Shown here: one piece after another, positions 9,602 through 15,796 of the stretch
How positions within the stretch are numbered: the stretch's first letter is position 1
Layout of the letters: each line of letters begins with the position of its first letter
Assembly: GCA_903930805.1 (NCBI GenBank)
Contig: CAIYZZ010000074.1
Coordinates: 1-15,796, forward strand
Length of the DNA: 15,796 bases
Source of the DNA: an uncultured Rhodocyclaceae bacterium
Lineage (GTDB): Bacteria > Pseudomonadota > Gammaproteobacteria > Burkholderiales > Rhodocyclaceae
Direction: 5' to 3'
Notes under the pieces: generated by a model
What the model saw: the letters and a program-made list of their open reading frames with translations, nothing else
What the model was told of the DNA's origin: nothing
Databases searched by the model: none
Program-made: the position numbers and the translations under genes

Positions 9602-10394
9602 TGCGCGTATCGGCTTTAAAAGTCGGCGCTGGCGGGACGGCAGGAAGCAACTGCTCGCTGGTGCGGCCAAAACGCCGTTCTCGCTTGCGAAAACTGGCGA
9701 TCGCGCCATCCAGCGTTACCTCGTCGAAATCCGGCCAGAACTGATCGGTGAAGTAGAGTTCGCAATAGGCTAGTTGCCAGAGCAAAAAATTGCTGATACG
9801 CTGCTCGCCGCCGGTACGGATAAACAGGTCCGGCTCGGGTGCGTAGTTCATGGCCAGGAAGGGCTCCAGATCGGCTTCAGTGTACACCCCGGCTTTCTCA
9901 GGATAGGCCAGCACCAGCCCATTGAAAGCCTGCATCAAATCCCAGCGGCCACCATAGTTTGCAGCGATGGTCAGGGTCAGTTTGTCATTGCTCGCCGTAA
10001 GACTTTCCCCGCGACGAATCAGGTCGATCAAACGTGGTTCGAATGCGGATAAATCACCGATAACGTGCAGGCGCACGCCATTAGCATGCAGGCGACCGAT
10101 CTCGCGCTCCAGTGCAGCAACGAAAAGGCTCATGAGAAAACTCACCTCTTCCGTCGGGCGGCGCCAATTTTCGGAACTGAAGGCAAAAAGGGTCAGGTAA
10201 CCGATACCCCGCTCGATGCAGGCCTTGACTAGACGGCGCACCGTCTCGACACCTTGCTGATGTCCGGCAACGCGTGGCAGAAAGCGTTTCTTTGCCCAGC
10301 GACCATTGCCGTCCATGATGACCGCCAAATGGTTCGGTACATTTCCCAGTTCGGGAATGCTACGGGTCGAACTCGAAAACATCCTGATGGCCAT
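9594..10394 (-). CDS. uppS: Undecaprenyl diphosphate synthase UppS (cis-prenyltransferase)
   Basis: UppS adds eight isopentenyl units in cis to farnesyl diphosphate. The product is the C55 carrier used for peptidoglycan, O-antigen and other envelope polymers. The chosen ATG gives 266 residues. The catalytic motif is [14 protein letters not shown] with Asp28. Further conserved segments are [14 protein letters not shown] (about 67-80), the ANYGGRWD block (about 145-152) and [18 protein letters not shown] (about 187-203), followed by [14 protein letters not shown]. The start is uncertain: ATG at 10394 and ATG at 10382 (beginning [11 protein letters not shown]) both fit family lengths, and neither has a good Shine-Dalgarno. 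A 12-bp inverted repeat spans the frr stop and this start (see findings). The TAA lies inside the cdsA start region (8-bp overlap). Confidence 0.96.
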   Translation of the reverse strand: MAIRMFSSSTRSIPELGNVPNHLAVIMDGNGRWAKKRFLPRVAGHQQGVETVRRLVKACIERGIGYLTLFAFSSENWRRPTEEVSFLMSLFVAALEREIGRLHANGVRLHVIGDLSAFEPRLIDLIRRGESLTASNDKLTLTIAANYGGRWDLMQAFNGLVLAYPEKAGVYTEADLEPFLAMNYAPEPDLFIRTGGEQRISNFLLWQLAYCELYFTDQFWPDFDEVTLDGAIASFRKRERRFGRTSEQLLPAVPPAPTFKADTRNV

Positions 10395-10428
10395 CAAACT
10401 ACAGGCTGATGGCCTAGATGGCCATCAG
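10384..10428. repeat. Inverted repeat with duplicated palindrome at the frr-uppS junction
   Basis: The self-complementary decamer GATGGCCATC occurs twice, at 10386-10395 and 10417-10426. With two flanking bases on the outer sides it forms a 12-bp inverted repeat (10384-10395 with 10417-10428) around a 21-nt loop. A third partial copy, GATGGCC, is at 10408-10414. In the leftward transcript the upstream arm is the end of frr (codons for Leu-Met-Ala-Ile). The downstream arm contains the first uppS ATG candidate (10394-10392). The bases are directly visible; any role in termination or translation control is inference. No U-run follows the downstream arm, so it is not a standard terminator. Confidence 0.6.
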
Positions 10429-10974
10429 ATCCTTTTCTTTTTCCGCGAGCAACCTATCCACCTCAGCGATGTGCTTGTCGGTGAGTTTCTGGACATCGTC
10501 CTGCGCACGTCGCTCCTCGTCTTCGGGTATCTCATGCTTCTTCAGCGCATCCTTAAGATGAGCATTGGCGTCGCGCCGCAAGTTGCGGATTGCGATCTTG
10601 GCATTTTCGCCTTCATGTTTAACGACCTTGATCAGATCACGGCGACGCTCTTCAGTCAGCATGGGCATCGGCACCCGCAACACATCCCCCTGCGTGGCGG
10701 GATTGAGACCGAGATCGGAATCGCGAATTGCCTTTTCCACCTTGGCAACCATGGGCTTCTCCCAAGGTTGTACACCAATAGTCCGCGCATCCAACAGGGT
10801 AATGTTGGCCACCTGATTGATTGGCATCAGCGTGCCGTAGTAATCAACCATGACATGGTCGAGCAAGCCGGTATGCGCACGTCCGGTGCGCACTTTGGCC
10901 AGATCGTGCTGGAGTGCCTCGACACTCTTCTGCATCTTGTGTTCGGCGGTTTTTTTGAGTTCTGCAGTCATCAT
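10414..10974 (-). CDS. frr: Ribosome recycling factor Frr (RRF)
   Basis: RRF acts with EF-G after termination to split the 70S ribosome and free the mRNA. The frame gives 186 residues, or 185 if translation begins at the second of two adjacent ATGs. The 185 form matches E. coli exactly in length and alignment ([13 protein letters not shown] against MISDIRKDAEVRM). Conserved blocks are [45 protein letters not shown], the [13 protein letters not shown] helix, the RNLRRDAN motif (about 131-138) and [24 protein letters not shown] lies 6 nt before the first ATG and 9 nt before the second. A run of seven A in the message covers codons 6-8, but the frame is intact. It follows pyrH by 35 bp, the usual order. 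Confidence 0.98.
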   Translation of the reverse strand: MMTAELKKTAEHKMQKSVEALQHDLAKVRTGRAHTGLLDHVMVDYYGTLMPINQVANITLLDARTIGVQPWEKPMVAKVEKAIRDSDLGLNPATQGDVLRVPMPMLTEERRRDLIKVVKHEGENAKIAIRNLRRDANAHLKDALKKHEIPEDEERRAQDDVQKLTDKHIAEVDRLLAEKEKDLMAI

Positions 10975-10978
10975 GAAA

Positions 10979-11018
10979 AACTCCTAGCAATACACCTTGG
11001 CAATGAACCTCAGCAATG
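10979..11018 (-). repeat. Three imperfect 13-14 nt direct repeats between pyrH and frr
   Basis: Read leftward, the end of pyrH and the gap before frr consist of three similar units: CATTGCTGAGGTT (11018-11006), CATTGCCAAGGTGT (11005-10992) and ATTGCTAGGAGTT (10991-10979). The first contains the last two codons and the stop of pyrH. The last contains the AGGAG ribosome binding site of frr. The pattern looks like a small tandem duplication that has since diverged. The repeats are seen directly; function is unknown and chance is possible. Confidence 0.45.
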
Positions 11019-11726
11019 GACCAGTGTGCCTTCATCCTCACCCATCACCACGCGCTTGAGCGCGCCAGCCTTGAAGATCGAAAAAACGTTGATCGGCAAC
11101 TTCTGGTCGCGACAAAGAGCAAAAGCCGTAGCATCCATCACCGCCAGATTGCGACCAATGGCCTCATCAAAACAAATCTTGGCGAAACGTGTCGCGGCGG
11201 GATCCTTTTTGGGATCGGCGGTATACACGCCGTCTACCTTGGTGGCTTTAAGCACGATTTCGGCACCAATCTCCGAGCCACGCAAGGCTGCCGCCGTATC
11301 AGTAGTGAAAAACGGATTACCCGTGCCACCACCGAAGATGACGATCTTGCCTTCTTCCAGATAGCGGATCGCCTTGCCCCGGATATAGGGCTCGACCACC
11401 TGCTCGATGCTCAAGGCCGACTGCACGCGCCCGTTAAGACCCGCCTGGCGCATCGCATCCGACAAGGCCATCGCATTCATCACGGTGGCCAACATGCCCA
11501 TGTAGTCGGCCGTGGCACGATCCATACCGGAAGACGCTCCCGCCATGCCACGAAAGATATTACCCCCGCCGATCACCACACCGATCTCGGTACCGAGATC
11601 GGCCACCGTCTTGATTTCATTGACGATACGCCACAAGGTTTCGCGATTGATGCCGTAAGCATCATCGCCCATCAATGCCTCGCCAGAAAGCTTGAGCAGG
11701 ATGCGCTTGTAGCGGGGTGCGGTCAT
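11010..11726 (-). CDS. pyrH: UMP kinase PyrH
   Basis: PyrH is a hexameric bacterial UMP kinase of the amino-acid-kinase fold. It phosphorylates UMP to UDP with ATP, an essential step supplying UTP/CTP and UDP-sugars for the envelope. From the chosen ATG it has 238 residues. Motifs are [13 protein letters not shown] (phosphate binding, about 6-18), [30 protein letters not shown], a UMP-binding [23 protein letters not shown], and [16 protein letters not shown]. The C-terminus is [10 protein letters not shown], typical of betaproteobacterial enzymes as I recall them. A GTG two codons upstream (11732) is an alternative start; the Shine-Dalgarno evidence does not decide. It follows tsf by 11 bp. 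The rpsB-tsf-pyrH-frr order is widespread in bacteria. Confidence 0.97.
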   Translation of the reverse strand: MTAPRYKRILLKLSGEALMGDDAYGINRETLWRIVNEIKTVADLGTEIGVVIGGGNIFRGMAGASSGMDRATADYMGMLATVMNAMALSDAMRQAGLNGRVQSALSIEQVVEPYIRGKAIRYLEEGKIVIFGGGTGNPFFTTDTAAALRGSEIGAEIVLKATKVDGVYTADPKKDPAATRFAKICFDEAIGRNLAVMDATAFALCRDQKLPINVFSIFKAGALKRVVMGEDEGTLVHC

Positions 11727-11737
11727 GGGCACTTCAC

Positions 11738-12631
11738 TTATTTCTTCGCAGCCGCTGCCTGGGCAGCCACTTCGGCAGCGAAGTCATTGACCTTCTTCTC
11801 GATGCCTTCGCCAACGACATAAAGCGTGAAGCCGTTAACCTTGGCATTCTTGGCCTTGAGCAACTGCTCGATGGTCTGCTTACCGTCCTCAGCCTTGACG
11901 AAGACCTGACCGAGCAGGGTGACATCCCTGAGGTACTTCTGCACCGTACCCTCGGCAATCTTCTCCAGCATCGCTTCCGGCTTGCCGGATTCACGCGCCT
12001 TCTCGATGGCAATACGGCGCTCGGTATCCAGCAGTTCGGCGGGCACGCCAGAGGAATCCAGCGCCTTCGGCTTGGAGGCCGCAATGTGCATGGCCAAGTC
12101 CTTGGCCAATTGCTCATCGCCACCCGTCACATCAACCAGCACACCGATCTTGGAACCACCGTGCACATACGAGGCCAATTTGCCGACAGCGGCAATCCGC
12201 ACGAAACGACGGATTGTCATGTTCTCGCCAACCTTGCCGACCAGAGCGGTACGAGTCGTCTCGACCGTGCCTGCACCCATCGGCAACGCTGACAACGCTG
12301 CCACGTCAGCCGGGTTTTTGGTGGCAATCAGTTCGGCACAACCCTTGGCTAAAGCAATGAACTCATCGTTCTTGGCGACAAAGTCAGTTTCGGAGTTAAC
12401 CTCGACGACAGCAGCCAACTTGCCATCGTTGGCCAGATACATGCCGACAACACCCTCGGCGGCGATACGGCTCGCCGCCTTGGTTGCCTTGTTGCCCAGC
12501 TTGACGCGCAGAATCTCCTCAGCCTTGGCGAGATCGCCAACCGCCTCGGTCAACGCCTTCTTGCATTCCATCATCGGCGCGTCGGTCTTCTCGCGCAGTT
12601 CCTTCACCATACTTGCGGTAATTTCAACCAT
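11738..12631 (-). CDS. tsf: Elongation factor Ts
   Basis: EF-Ts is the nucleotide exchange factor that releases GDP from EF-Tu in the elongation cycle. The protein has 297 residues (E. coli 283). The N-terminal UBA-like domain begins [27 protein letters not shown]. The EF-Tu contact motif TDFVAKND is at 82-89. A core domain with [16 protein letters not shown] follows, and the C-terminal helical region ends in an Ala-rich tail ([13 protein letters not shown]). GGGGAG 8 nt upstream of the ATG is a strong ribosome binding site. The gene starts 5 bp after the rpsB stop, so the pair should be cotranscribed and, as in E. coli, subject to S2 control of the rpsB leader (inference). Confidence 0.98.
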   Translation of the reverse strand: MVEITASMVKELREKTDAPMMECKKALTEAVGDLAKAEEILRVKLGNKATKAASRIAAEGVVGMYLANDGKLAAVVEVNSETDFVAKNDEFIALAKGCAELIATKNPADVAALSALPMGAGTVETTRTALVGKVGENMTIRRFVRIAAVGKLASYVHGGSKIGVLVDVTGGDEQLAKDLAMHIAASKPKALDSSGVPAELLDTERRIAIEKARESGKPEAMLEKIAEGTVQKYLRDVTLLGQVFVKAEDGKQTIEQLLKAKNAKVNGFTLYVVGEGIEKKVNDFAAEVAAQAAAAKK

Positions 12632-12636
12632 GCGAA

Positions 12637-13389
12637 TTACTCCCCCGCCTCTTCCTCGACCTCGACGAACTCGTCGTCACCAGCCATTTGCTGGACCACC
12701 TCATTGATCGACTGATTTTTCCCCTCGAGAACCGCGTCGGCAACGCCACGCGCATACAAACGAATGGCACGCGAAGAGTCGTCGTTGCCCGGAATCACGT
12801 AATTGATGCCAGCAGGCGCATGATTGGTGTCGACAATACCAATCACCGGGATGCCAAGCTTGTTGGCTTCGGTGACGGCTATCTTGTGATAGCCGACGTC
12901 GATGACGAAGATCGCATCAGGCAGTGCCGACATATCCTTGATGCCGCCCAAGCTCTTTTGCAACTTGACGAGTTCGCGCTGCAGCATCAGCGCCTCTTTC
13001 TTGCCAATTTTTTCAAAGGCGCCGTCCTCGGCCATCTGCTCCATGTCGCGCAGACGCTTGATCGAGCCCTTGACGGTCTTGAAGTTGGTGAGCATGCCGC
13101 CCAGCCAGCGCTCATCAACAAATGGCATGCTGGCGCGCTGCGCTTCTTCGGCGAGAATTTCACGGGCCTGGCGCTTGGTGCCGACGAAGAGCACTGTGCC
13201 TTTCTTGGCCGACAGTTTCTTGACGAAGTCCATCGCCTCATTGAACTTGGCGAGCGTCTTCTCAAGGTTGATGATGTGAATCTTGTTGCGATGGCCGAAA
13301 ATATAGGGGGCCATCTTGGGGTTCCAGAAACGGGTCTGGTGACCGAAATGCACACCGGCCTCCAGCATCTGACGCATGGTTGTACTCAT
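12637..13389 (-). CDS. rpsB: 30S ribosomal protein S2
   Basis: S2 binds the back of the 30S subunit near S1 and is needed for S1 recruitment. The protein has 250 residues. Family segments are [49 protein letters not shown] at the N-terminus, [89 protein letters not shown] and [23 protein letters not shown], with an acidic tail [11 protein letters not shown]. The ATG has GGAG 8 nt upstream. The gene is first in the leftward operon and follows a strong promoter and a structured leader. Confidence 0.99.
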   Translation of the reverse strand: MSTTMRQMLEAGVHFGHQTRFWNPKMAPYIFGHRNKIHIINLEKTLAKFNEAMDFVKKLSAKKGTVLFVGTKRQAREILAEEAQRASMPFVDERWLGGMLTNFKTVKGSIKRLRDMEQMAEDGAFEKIGKKEALMLQRELVKLQKSLGGIKDMSALPDAIFVIDVGYHKIAVTEANKLGIPVIGIVDTNHAPAGINYVIPGNDDSSRAIRLYARGVADAVLEGKNQSINEVVQQMAGDDEFVEVEEEAGE

Positions 13390-13496
13390 TGATATATCTC
13401 CGATATGGGTTATCCGCCACCCGGCCGGTTCCTCTAAAAAGAGGCACCCATTCGGCGCCGAGTGTGTGAATTTTGTCCAGTCAAATCAGGACAAGC
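13390..13496 (-). promoter_or_regulatory. rpsB 5' leader, candidate S2 autoregulatory region
   Basis: From the predicted transcription start near 13495-13497 to the rpsB ATG lies a leader of about 105 nt with several potential hairpins. Read leftward these are: TTGTCC/GGACAA (13494-13489 with 13478-13473, 10-nt loop); a TCGGCGCCGA palindrome (13461-13452); a stem of 5 bp plus 3 bp around one mismatch with a UUUU loop (13448-13440 with 13435-13427); GGGT/ACCC (13422-13419 with 13410-13407); and ATATC-GGA-GATAT (13406-13394), which encloses the GGAG Shine-Dalgarno. S2 is known to repress rpsB-tsf through the mRNA leader in E. coli. That this leader works the same way is inference. No intrinsic terminator is seen, as the U tract is in a loop. 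Confidence 0.45.
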
Positions 13497-13501
13497 TGCG
13501 G

Positions 13502-13531
13502 ATTATAGCGTTTCAATACAACATACATCAA
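13502..13531 (-). promoter_or_regulatory. Sigma-70 type promoter for the rpsB operon
   Basis: On the minus strand a perfect TATAAT (13507-13502) is preceded by TTGATG (13531-13526), four of six matches to the -35 consensus, at 18-bp spacing. Transcription would start about 13495-13497, roughly 105 nt before the rpsB ATG. It is the best promoter in the window and suits a highly expressed ribosomal protein operon. It probably drives rpsB-tsf and, by read-through, genes further down. The -35 region overlaps that of the divergent map promoter candidate. Confidence 0.7.
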
Positions 13532-13549
13532 GGACGATAACGCTATGAT
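13522..13549 (+). promoter_or_regulatory. Candidate promoter for map-glnD
   Basis: TATGAT at 13544-13549 is a fair -10 box. The best -35 candidate is CATACA at 13522-13527 (three of six matches, 16-bp spacing), so this is a weak match. The start would fall near 13556, about 40 nt before the map ATG. The -10 block CGCTATGATC (13541-13550) is a 9-of-10 inverted copy of the rpsB -10 block at 13501-13510, so the two promoters are back to back with overlapping -35 regions. Confidence 0.4.
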
Positions 13550-13596
13550 CTTGACTACAGTTAGAATTGAGTTACCTCGTTCCGACACGCCCGACG

Positions 13597-14397
13597 ATGA
13601 GCATCACTATCAAGACCCCTGAAGAACTAGCACTCATGCGCATCGCCGGCCGCCTGGCGGGTGAGGTGCTGGATCATATCCAGCCGTTCGTCGTTCCCGG
13701 CGTCACCACCGCCGAACTGGACCGCCTGTGCCATGATCACATGGTGCACAACCAAGGCTGCATTCCGGCACCGCTCAATTACGCACCACCGGGCTACGCC
13801 CCCTACCCTAAGTCGATCTGCACCTCGGTCAATCATCAGGTTTGCCATGGCGTACCGAACGACCGTCCCCTCAAAAAAGGCGACATCGTCAATCTCGACA
13901 TCACCACCATCAAGGATGGTTGGCATGGCGACACCAGCCGCATGTTCAGCGTCGGCGACGCCGCCTCGATCCTCGGTAAACGGCTGATGGTTATCACCCA
14001 CGAATGTCTCTGGCTGGGCATCGCCGCCGTCAAACCCGGCGCGCATCTGGGCGACATTGGTGCAGCCATTCAGCGCCACGCTGAGAAGAACGGATTTTCG
14101 GTGGTACGTGAATTCTGTGGCCACGGCATCGGCCGCAAGTTTCACGAGGAACCCCAGGTACTGCACTACGGTAAACGCGGCGACGGCATCAAACTTGAAC
14201 CCGGAATGATCTTCACCATCGAACCGATGATCAATGCCGGTAAAGCAGCAGTATCTGAACTCCCTGACGGCTGGACCATTGTCACCAAGGATCGCAGCCT
14301 GTCGGCGCAGTGGGAACATACTGTTGCGGTAACCGAAACCGGTGTCGAAGTACTAACCCTGTCGGCGGGCGCGCCGCCCAATCCGTTTCCGACTTAA
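13597..14397 (+). CDS. map: Methionine aminopeptidase type I
   Basis: Map removes the initiator methionine from nascent proteins whose second residue is small. From the chosen ATG it has 266 residues (E. coli 264). It begins MSITIKTPEELALMRIAGRLAGEVL, aligning with the E. coli N-terminus. All five dimetal ligands are present: Asp101 (VNLDIT), Asp112 (HGDTS), His176 (CGHGIG), Glu209 (TIEPMINAG) and Glu240 (QWEHTV). His84 in the VCHGVP motif is also present. A loop around 55-71 (PAPLNYAPPGYAPYPKS) is longer than in E. coli. There is no good Shine-Dalgarno; a TTG in frame at 13567 is less likely, as it would add residues outside the family alignment. It is divergent from rpsB, a common arrangement in proteobacteria. 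Confidence 0.97.
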   Translation: MSITIKTPEELALMRIAGRLAGEVLDHIQPFVVPGVTTAELDRLCHDHMVHNQGCIPAPLNYAPPGYAPYPKSICTSVNHQVCHGVPNDRPLKKGDIVNLDITTIKDGWHGDTSRMFSVGDAASILGKRLMVITHECLWLGIAAVKPGAHLGDIGAAIQRHAEKNGFSVVREFCGHGIGRKFHEEPQVLHYGKRGDGIKLEPGMIFTIEPMINAGKAAVSELPDGWTIVTKDRSLSAQWEHTVAVTETGVEVLTLSAGAPPNPFPT

Positions 14398-14413
14398 TCT
14401 CTTCTCCTGAACT

Positions 14414-15796
14414 ATGGAGCAAAAAACATCCTTGCCGGGCACCGCAAGCATCGACGTGTTGCGTCATGTGTTGCAGGAGGGCAAGCGGGCACTGAAGGAG
14501 GCTTATCTTGCCAACGGTAATCCGGCAGCCCTGCTGCACGGCTCAGCCAAGCTTGTTGATCGGGTACTGCAACACATCTGGCTGTCTTTGGCGATGGATC
14601 GGCACCTTTGTCTGGCAGCTGTCGGGGGTTATGGGCGTGGGGAGCTTTTCCCGGCCTCGGATGTCGACCTCCTGATATTGCTACCCGAGGGTGAGGACAG
14701 CGCACATCGCCCGTCACTGGAAAAACTTATCGGGCTGCTGTGGGACATTGGCCTCGACATTGGCCATAGCGTGCGTACGATTGGCGAATGCCTAGAAGAG
14801 GCCAACCGTGACATCACGGTACAGACCGCCTTGCTGGAGGCGCGATTTCTTTGCGGCGACCGCGCCATTTATGCCCGCTTCGACACGGAATTTCATCAAG
14901 ATCTCGACCCGCTGGCTTTCTTCAAGGCCAAACGCCTAGAGCAGGAGGGGCGCTATGCCAAGCATAACGACACACCTTACAACCTCGAACCAAACTGCAA
15001 GGAAAATCCCGGTGGATTGCGCGATCTGCAGATCATTCTTTGGGTTGCTCGCGCTGCTGCGCTGGCCGATGGCTGGCGCAAACTGGCCGATACCATCCTC
15101 ATCTCCCCGGCCGAAGCACGCCAACTGGCGCGATCCGAAGACTTCCTGCGACGCGCACGCATCGGCCTGCACCTGATCAGTGGAAGGCGCGAAGATCGCA
15201 TACTCTTCGACTATCAGGAAGGATTGGCCAAGGCACTCGGATTCAAGGCCTCCACGTCGCGTCGCGCATCCGAAGTGTTGATGCAGCAGTATTATCGTAA
15301 TGCCAAACGGATTACCCAACTGAACACGTTGGTATTGCTCGATCTCGGTTCGCGCCTGGAACATCGTACGCCAGCACCGCCGATTGTCATCGACGAAGAT
15401 TTTCAGATGGCGCACGAATTTTTGGATATTCGCACAGACGATCTCTACGAGCAAAAACCCGCAGCGATCCTGCGCAGTTTCCTGCTGCTTTCGCAACGAC
15501 CTGAATTAAAGGGCATGACGCCGCGCACCCTGCGTGCCTTGTGGCGCGCACGTGACCGCATCGACGCCGGCGCCCGCCGCGACCCGGATAACCAGTCGAA
15601 CTTCCTCGCCCTGTTCAAGGGAAAGCGCGGCCTCACCCACCAGTTGCGGCGGATGAATCAGTTCGACATTCTCGGTGCCTACCTGCCGGCCTTTGGTCGA
15701 ATCGTCGGTCGCATGCAACACGACCTCTTCCATGTCTATACCGTCGACCAGCACATTCTGCAGGTCGTGCGCAACCTGCGCCGGTTTTCGTTACCC
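14414..15796 (+). CDS. glnD: PII uridylyltransferase / uridylyl-removing enzyme GlnD (3' part cut by window edge)
   Basis: GlnD senses glutamine. It uridylylates PII proteins (GlnB/GlnK) when nitrogen is short and removes UMP when glutamine is plentiful, which controls glutamine synthetase and NtrB/NtrC. The window holds 461 codons of a protein that is usually about 850-930 residues. The nucleotidyltransferase motif VGGYGRGELFPASDVDLLIL is at about 70-89, with metal-binding Asp83 and Asp85. The GlnD-specific ENPGGLRDLQIILW segment and the NQFDILGAYLPAFGRIVGRMQHDLFHVYTVDQH region lead into the HD (uridylyl-removing) domain. The window ends before the HD residue pair and both ACT domains, so integrity beyond this point cannot be judged. 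The ATG is 16 bp after the map stop with no strong Shine-Dalgarno; cotranscription with map is likely. Confidence 0.97.
   Translation, partial: MEQKTSLPGTASIDVLRHVLQEGKRALKEAYLANGNPAALLHGSAKLVDRVLQHIWLSLAMDRHLCLAAVGGYGRGELFPASDVDLLILLPEGEDSAHRPSLEKLIGLLWDIGLDIGHSVRTIGECLEEANRDITVQTALLEARFLCGDRAIYARFDTEFHQDLDPLAFFKAKRLEQEGRYAKHNDTPYNLEPNCKENPGGLRDLQIILWVARAAALADGWRKLADTILISPAEARQLARSEDFLRRARIGLHLISGRREDRILFDYQEGLAKALGFKASTSRRASEVLMQQYYRNAKRITQLNTLVLLDLGSRLEHRTPAPPIVIDEDFQMAHEFLDIRTDDLYEQKPAAILRSFLLLSQRPELKGMTPRTLRALWRARDRIDAGARRDPDNQSNFLALFKGKRGLTHQLRRMNQFDILGAYLPAFGRIVGRMQHDLFHVYTVDQHILQVVRNLRRFSLP

Noticed and set aside
9602..9709. Longer N-terminus for CdsA reaching 108 bp into uppS
   Set aside because: The extension is polar and outside the family alignment. 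The ATG at 9601 gives a normal-length protein and a typical 8-bp overlap.
10950..10956. Run of seven T (seven A in the frr message) near the frr start as a programmed frameshift site
   Set aside because: The zero frame gives a complete RRF, and no stimulatory structure or useful alternative product is apparent. It is a plain Lys-Lys codon run.
11016..11822. Antisense frame of 268 codons opposite pyrH, and similar long antisense frames opposite rpsB (12688-13392), map (13627-14319) and glnD (14936-15496)
   Set aside because: Each mirrors a well-supported conserved gene, lacks a recognisable domain and has no evident ribosome binding site. They are shadows of constrained coding sequence.
13427..13448. 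Hairpin with U tract upstream of rpsB as an intrinsic terminator
   Set aside because: The U residues form the loop and are not followed by a terminal U run, so it lacks terminator geometry.
1..15796. CRISPR array, tRNA, insertion sequence, prophage, toxin-antitoxin or other accessory system
   Set aside because: Coding density is near complete with conserved core genes. No repeat arrays, transposase motifs, cloverleaf sequences or atypical genes are visible, so I do not claim a novel system here.

Overview
The window is a conserved housekeeping block of a Gram-negative bacterium, most likely a betaproteobacterium. A Rhodocyclales-like or related lineage is my guess from gene order and protein flavour: PyrH ends in EGTLVHC, Map carries an extended loop near residues 55-71, UppS begins SSSTR-IPE, and base composition is moderately GC-rich. 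No mobile element, CRISPR array, tRNA, rRNA or recognisable foreign DNA is present. All 16 protein genes are recognised families and none looks broken inside the window. Only the two end genes are cut by the window edges.

Layout. Fourteen genes run leftward on the minus strand: rpsB, tsf, pyrH, frr, uppS, cdsA, dxr, rseP, bamA, skp, lpxD, fabZ, lpxA and lpxB (3' end missing). They are packed with gaps of 0-35 bp or overlaps of 4-8 bp, as in a single long operon or a few overlapping transcripts. Two genes run rightward from the same intergenic region: map and glnD (3' half missing). The 207-bp rpsB-map gap (13390-13596) is the only sizeable non-coding stretch. It holds a near-consensus promoter for rpsB, a weaker promoter candidate for map, and a roughly 105-nt structured rpsB leader.

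Function. The operon first makes translation factors (S2, EF-Ts, ribosome recycling factor) and UMP kinase. It then makes envelope precursors: undecaprenyl diphosphate (UppS), CDP-diacylglycerol (CdsA) and the isoprenoid precursor MEP (Dxr). It ends with envelope quality control and outer-membrane assembly (RseP, BamA, Skp) and the early lipid A pathway with the competing fatty-acid dehydratase (LpxD, FabZ, LpxA, LpxB). Map and GlnD cover N-terminal methionine removal and nitrogen signalling.

Hunt result. I see no undescribed system. The points worth a second look are small: a methionine at the LpxA acyl-chain ruler position that predicts 3-hydroxydecanoyl lipid A, a back-to-back promoter pair built on an inverted repeat, a folded rpsB leader with its Shine-Dalgarno in a hairpin, a duplicated palindrome across the uppS start, and a small triple repeat between pyrH and frr.
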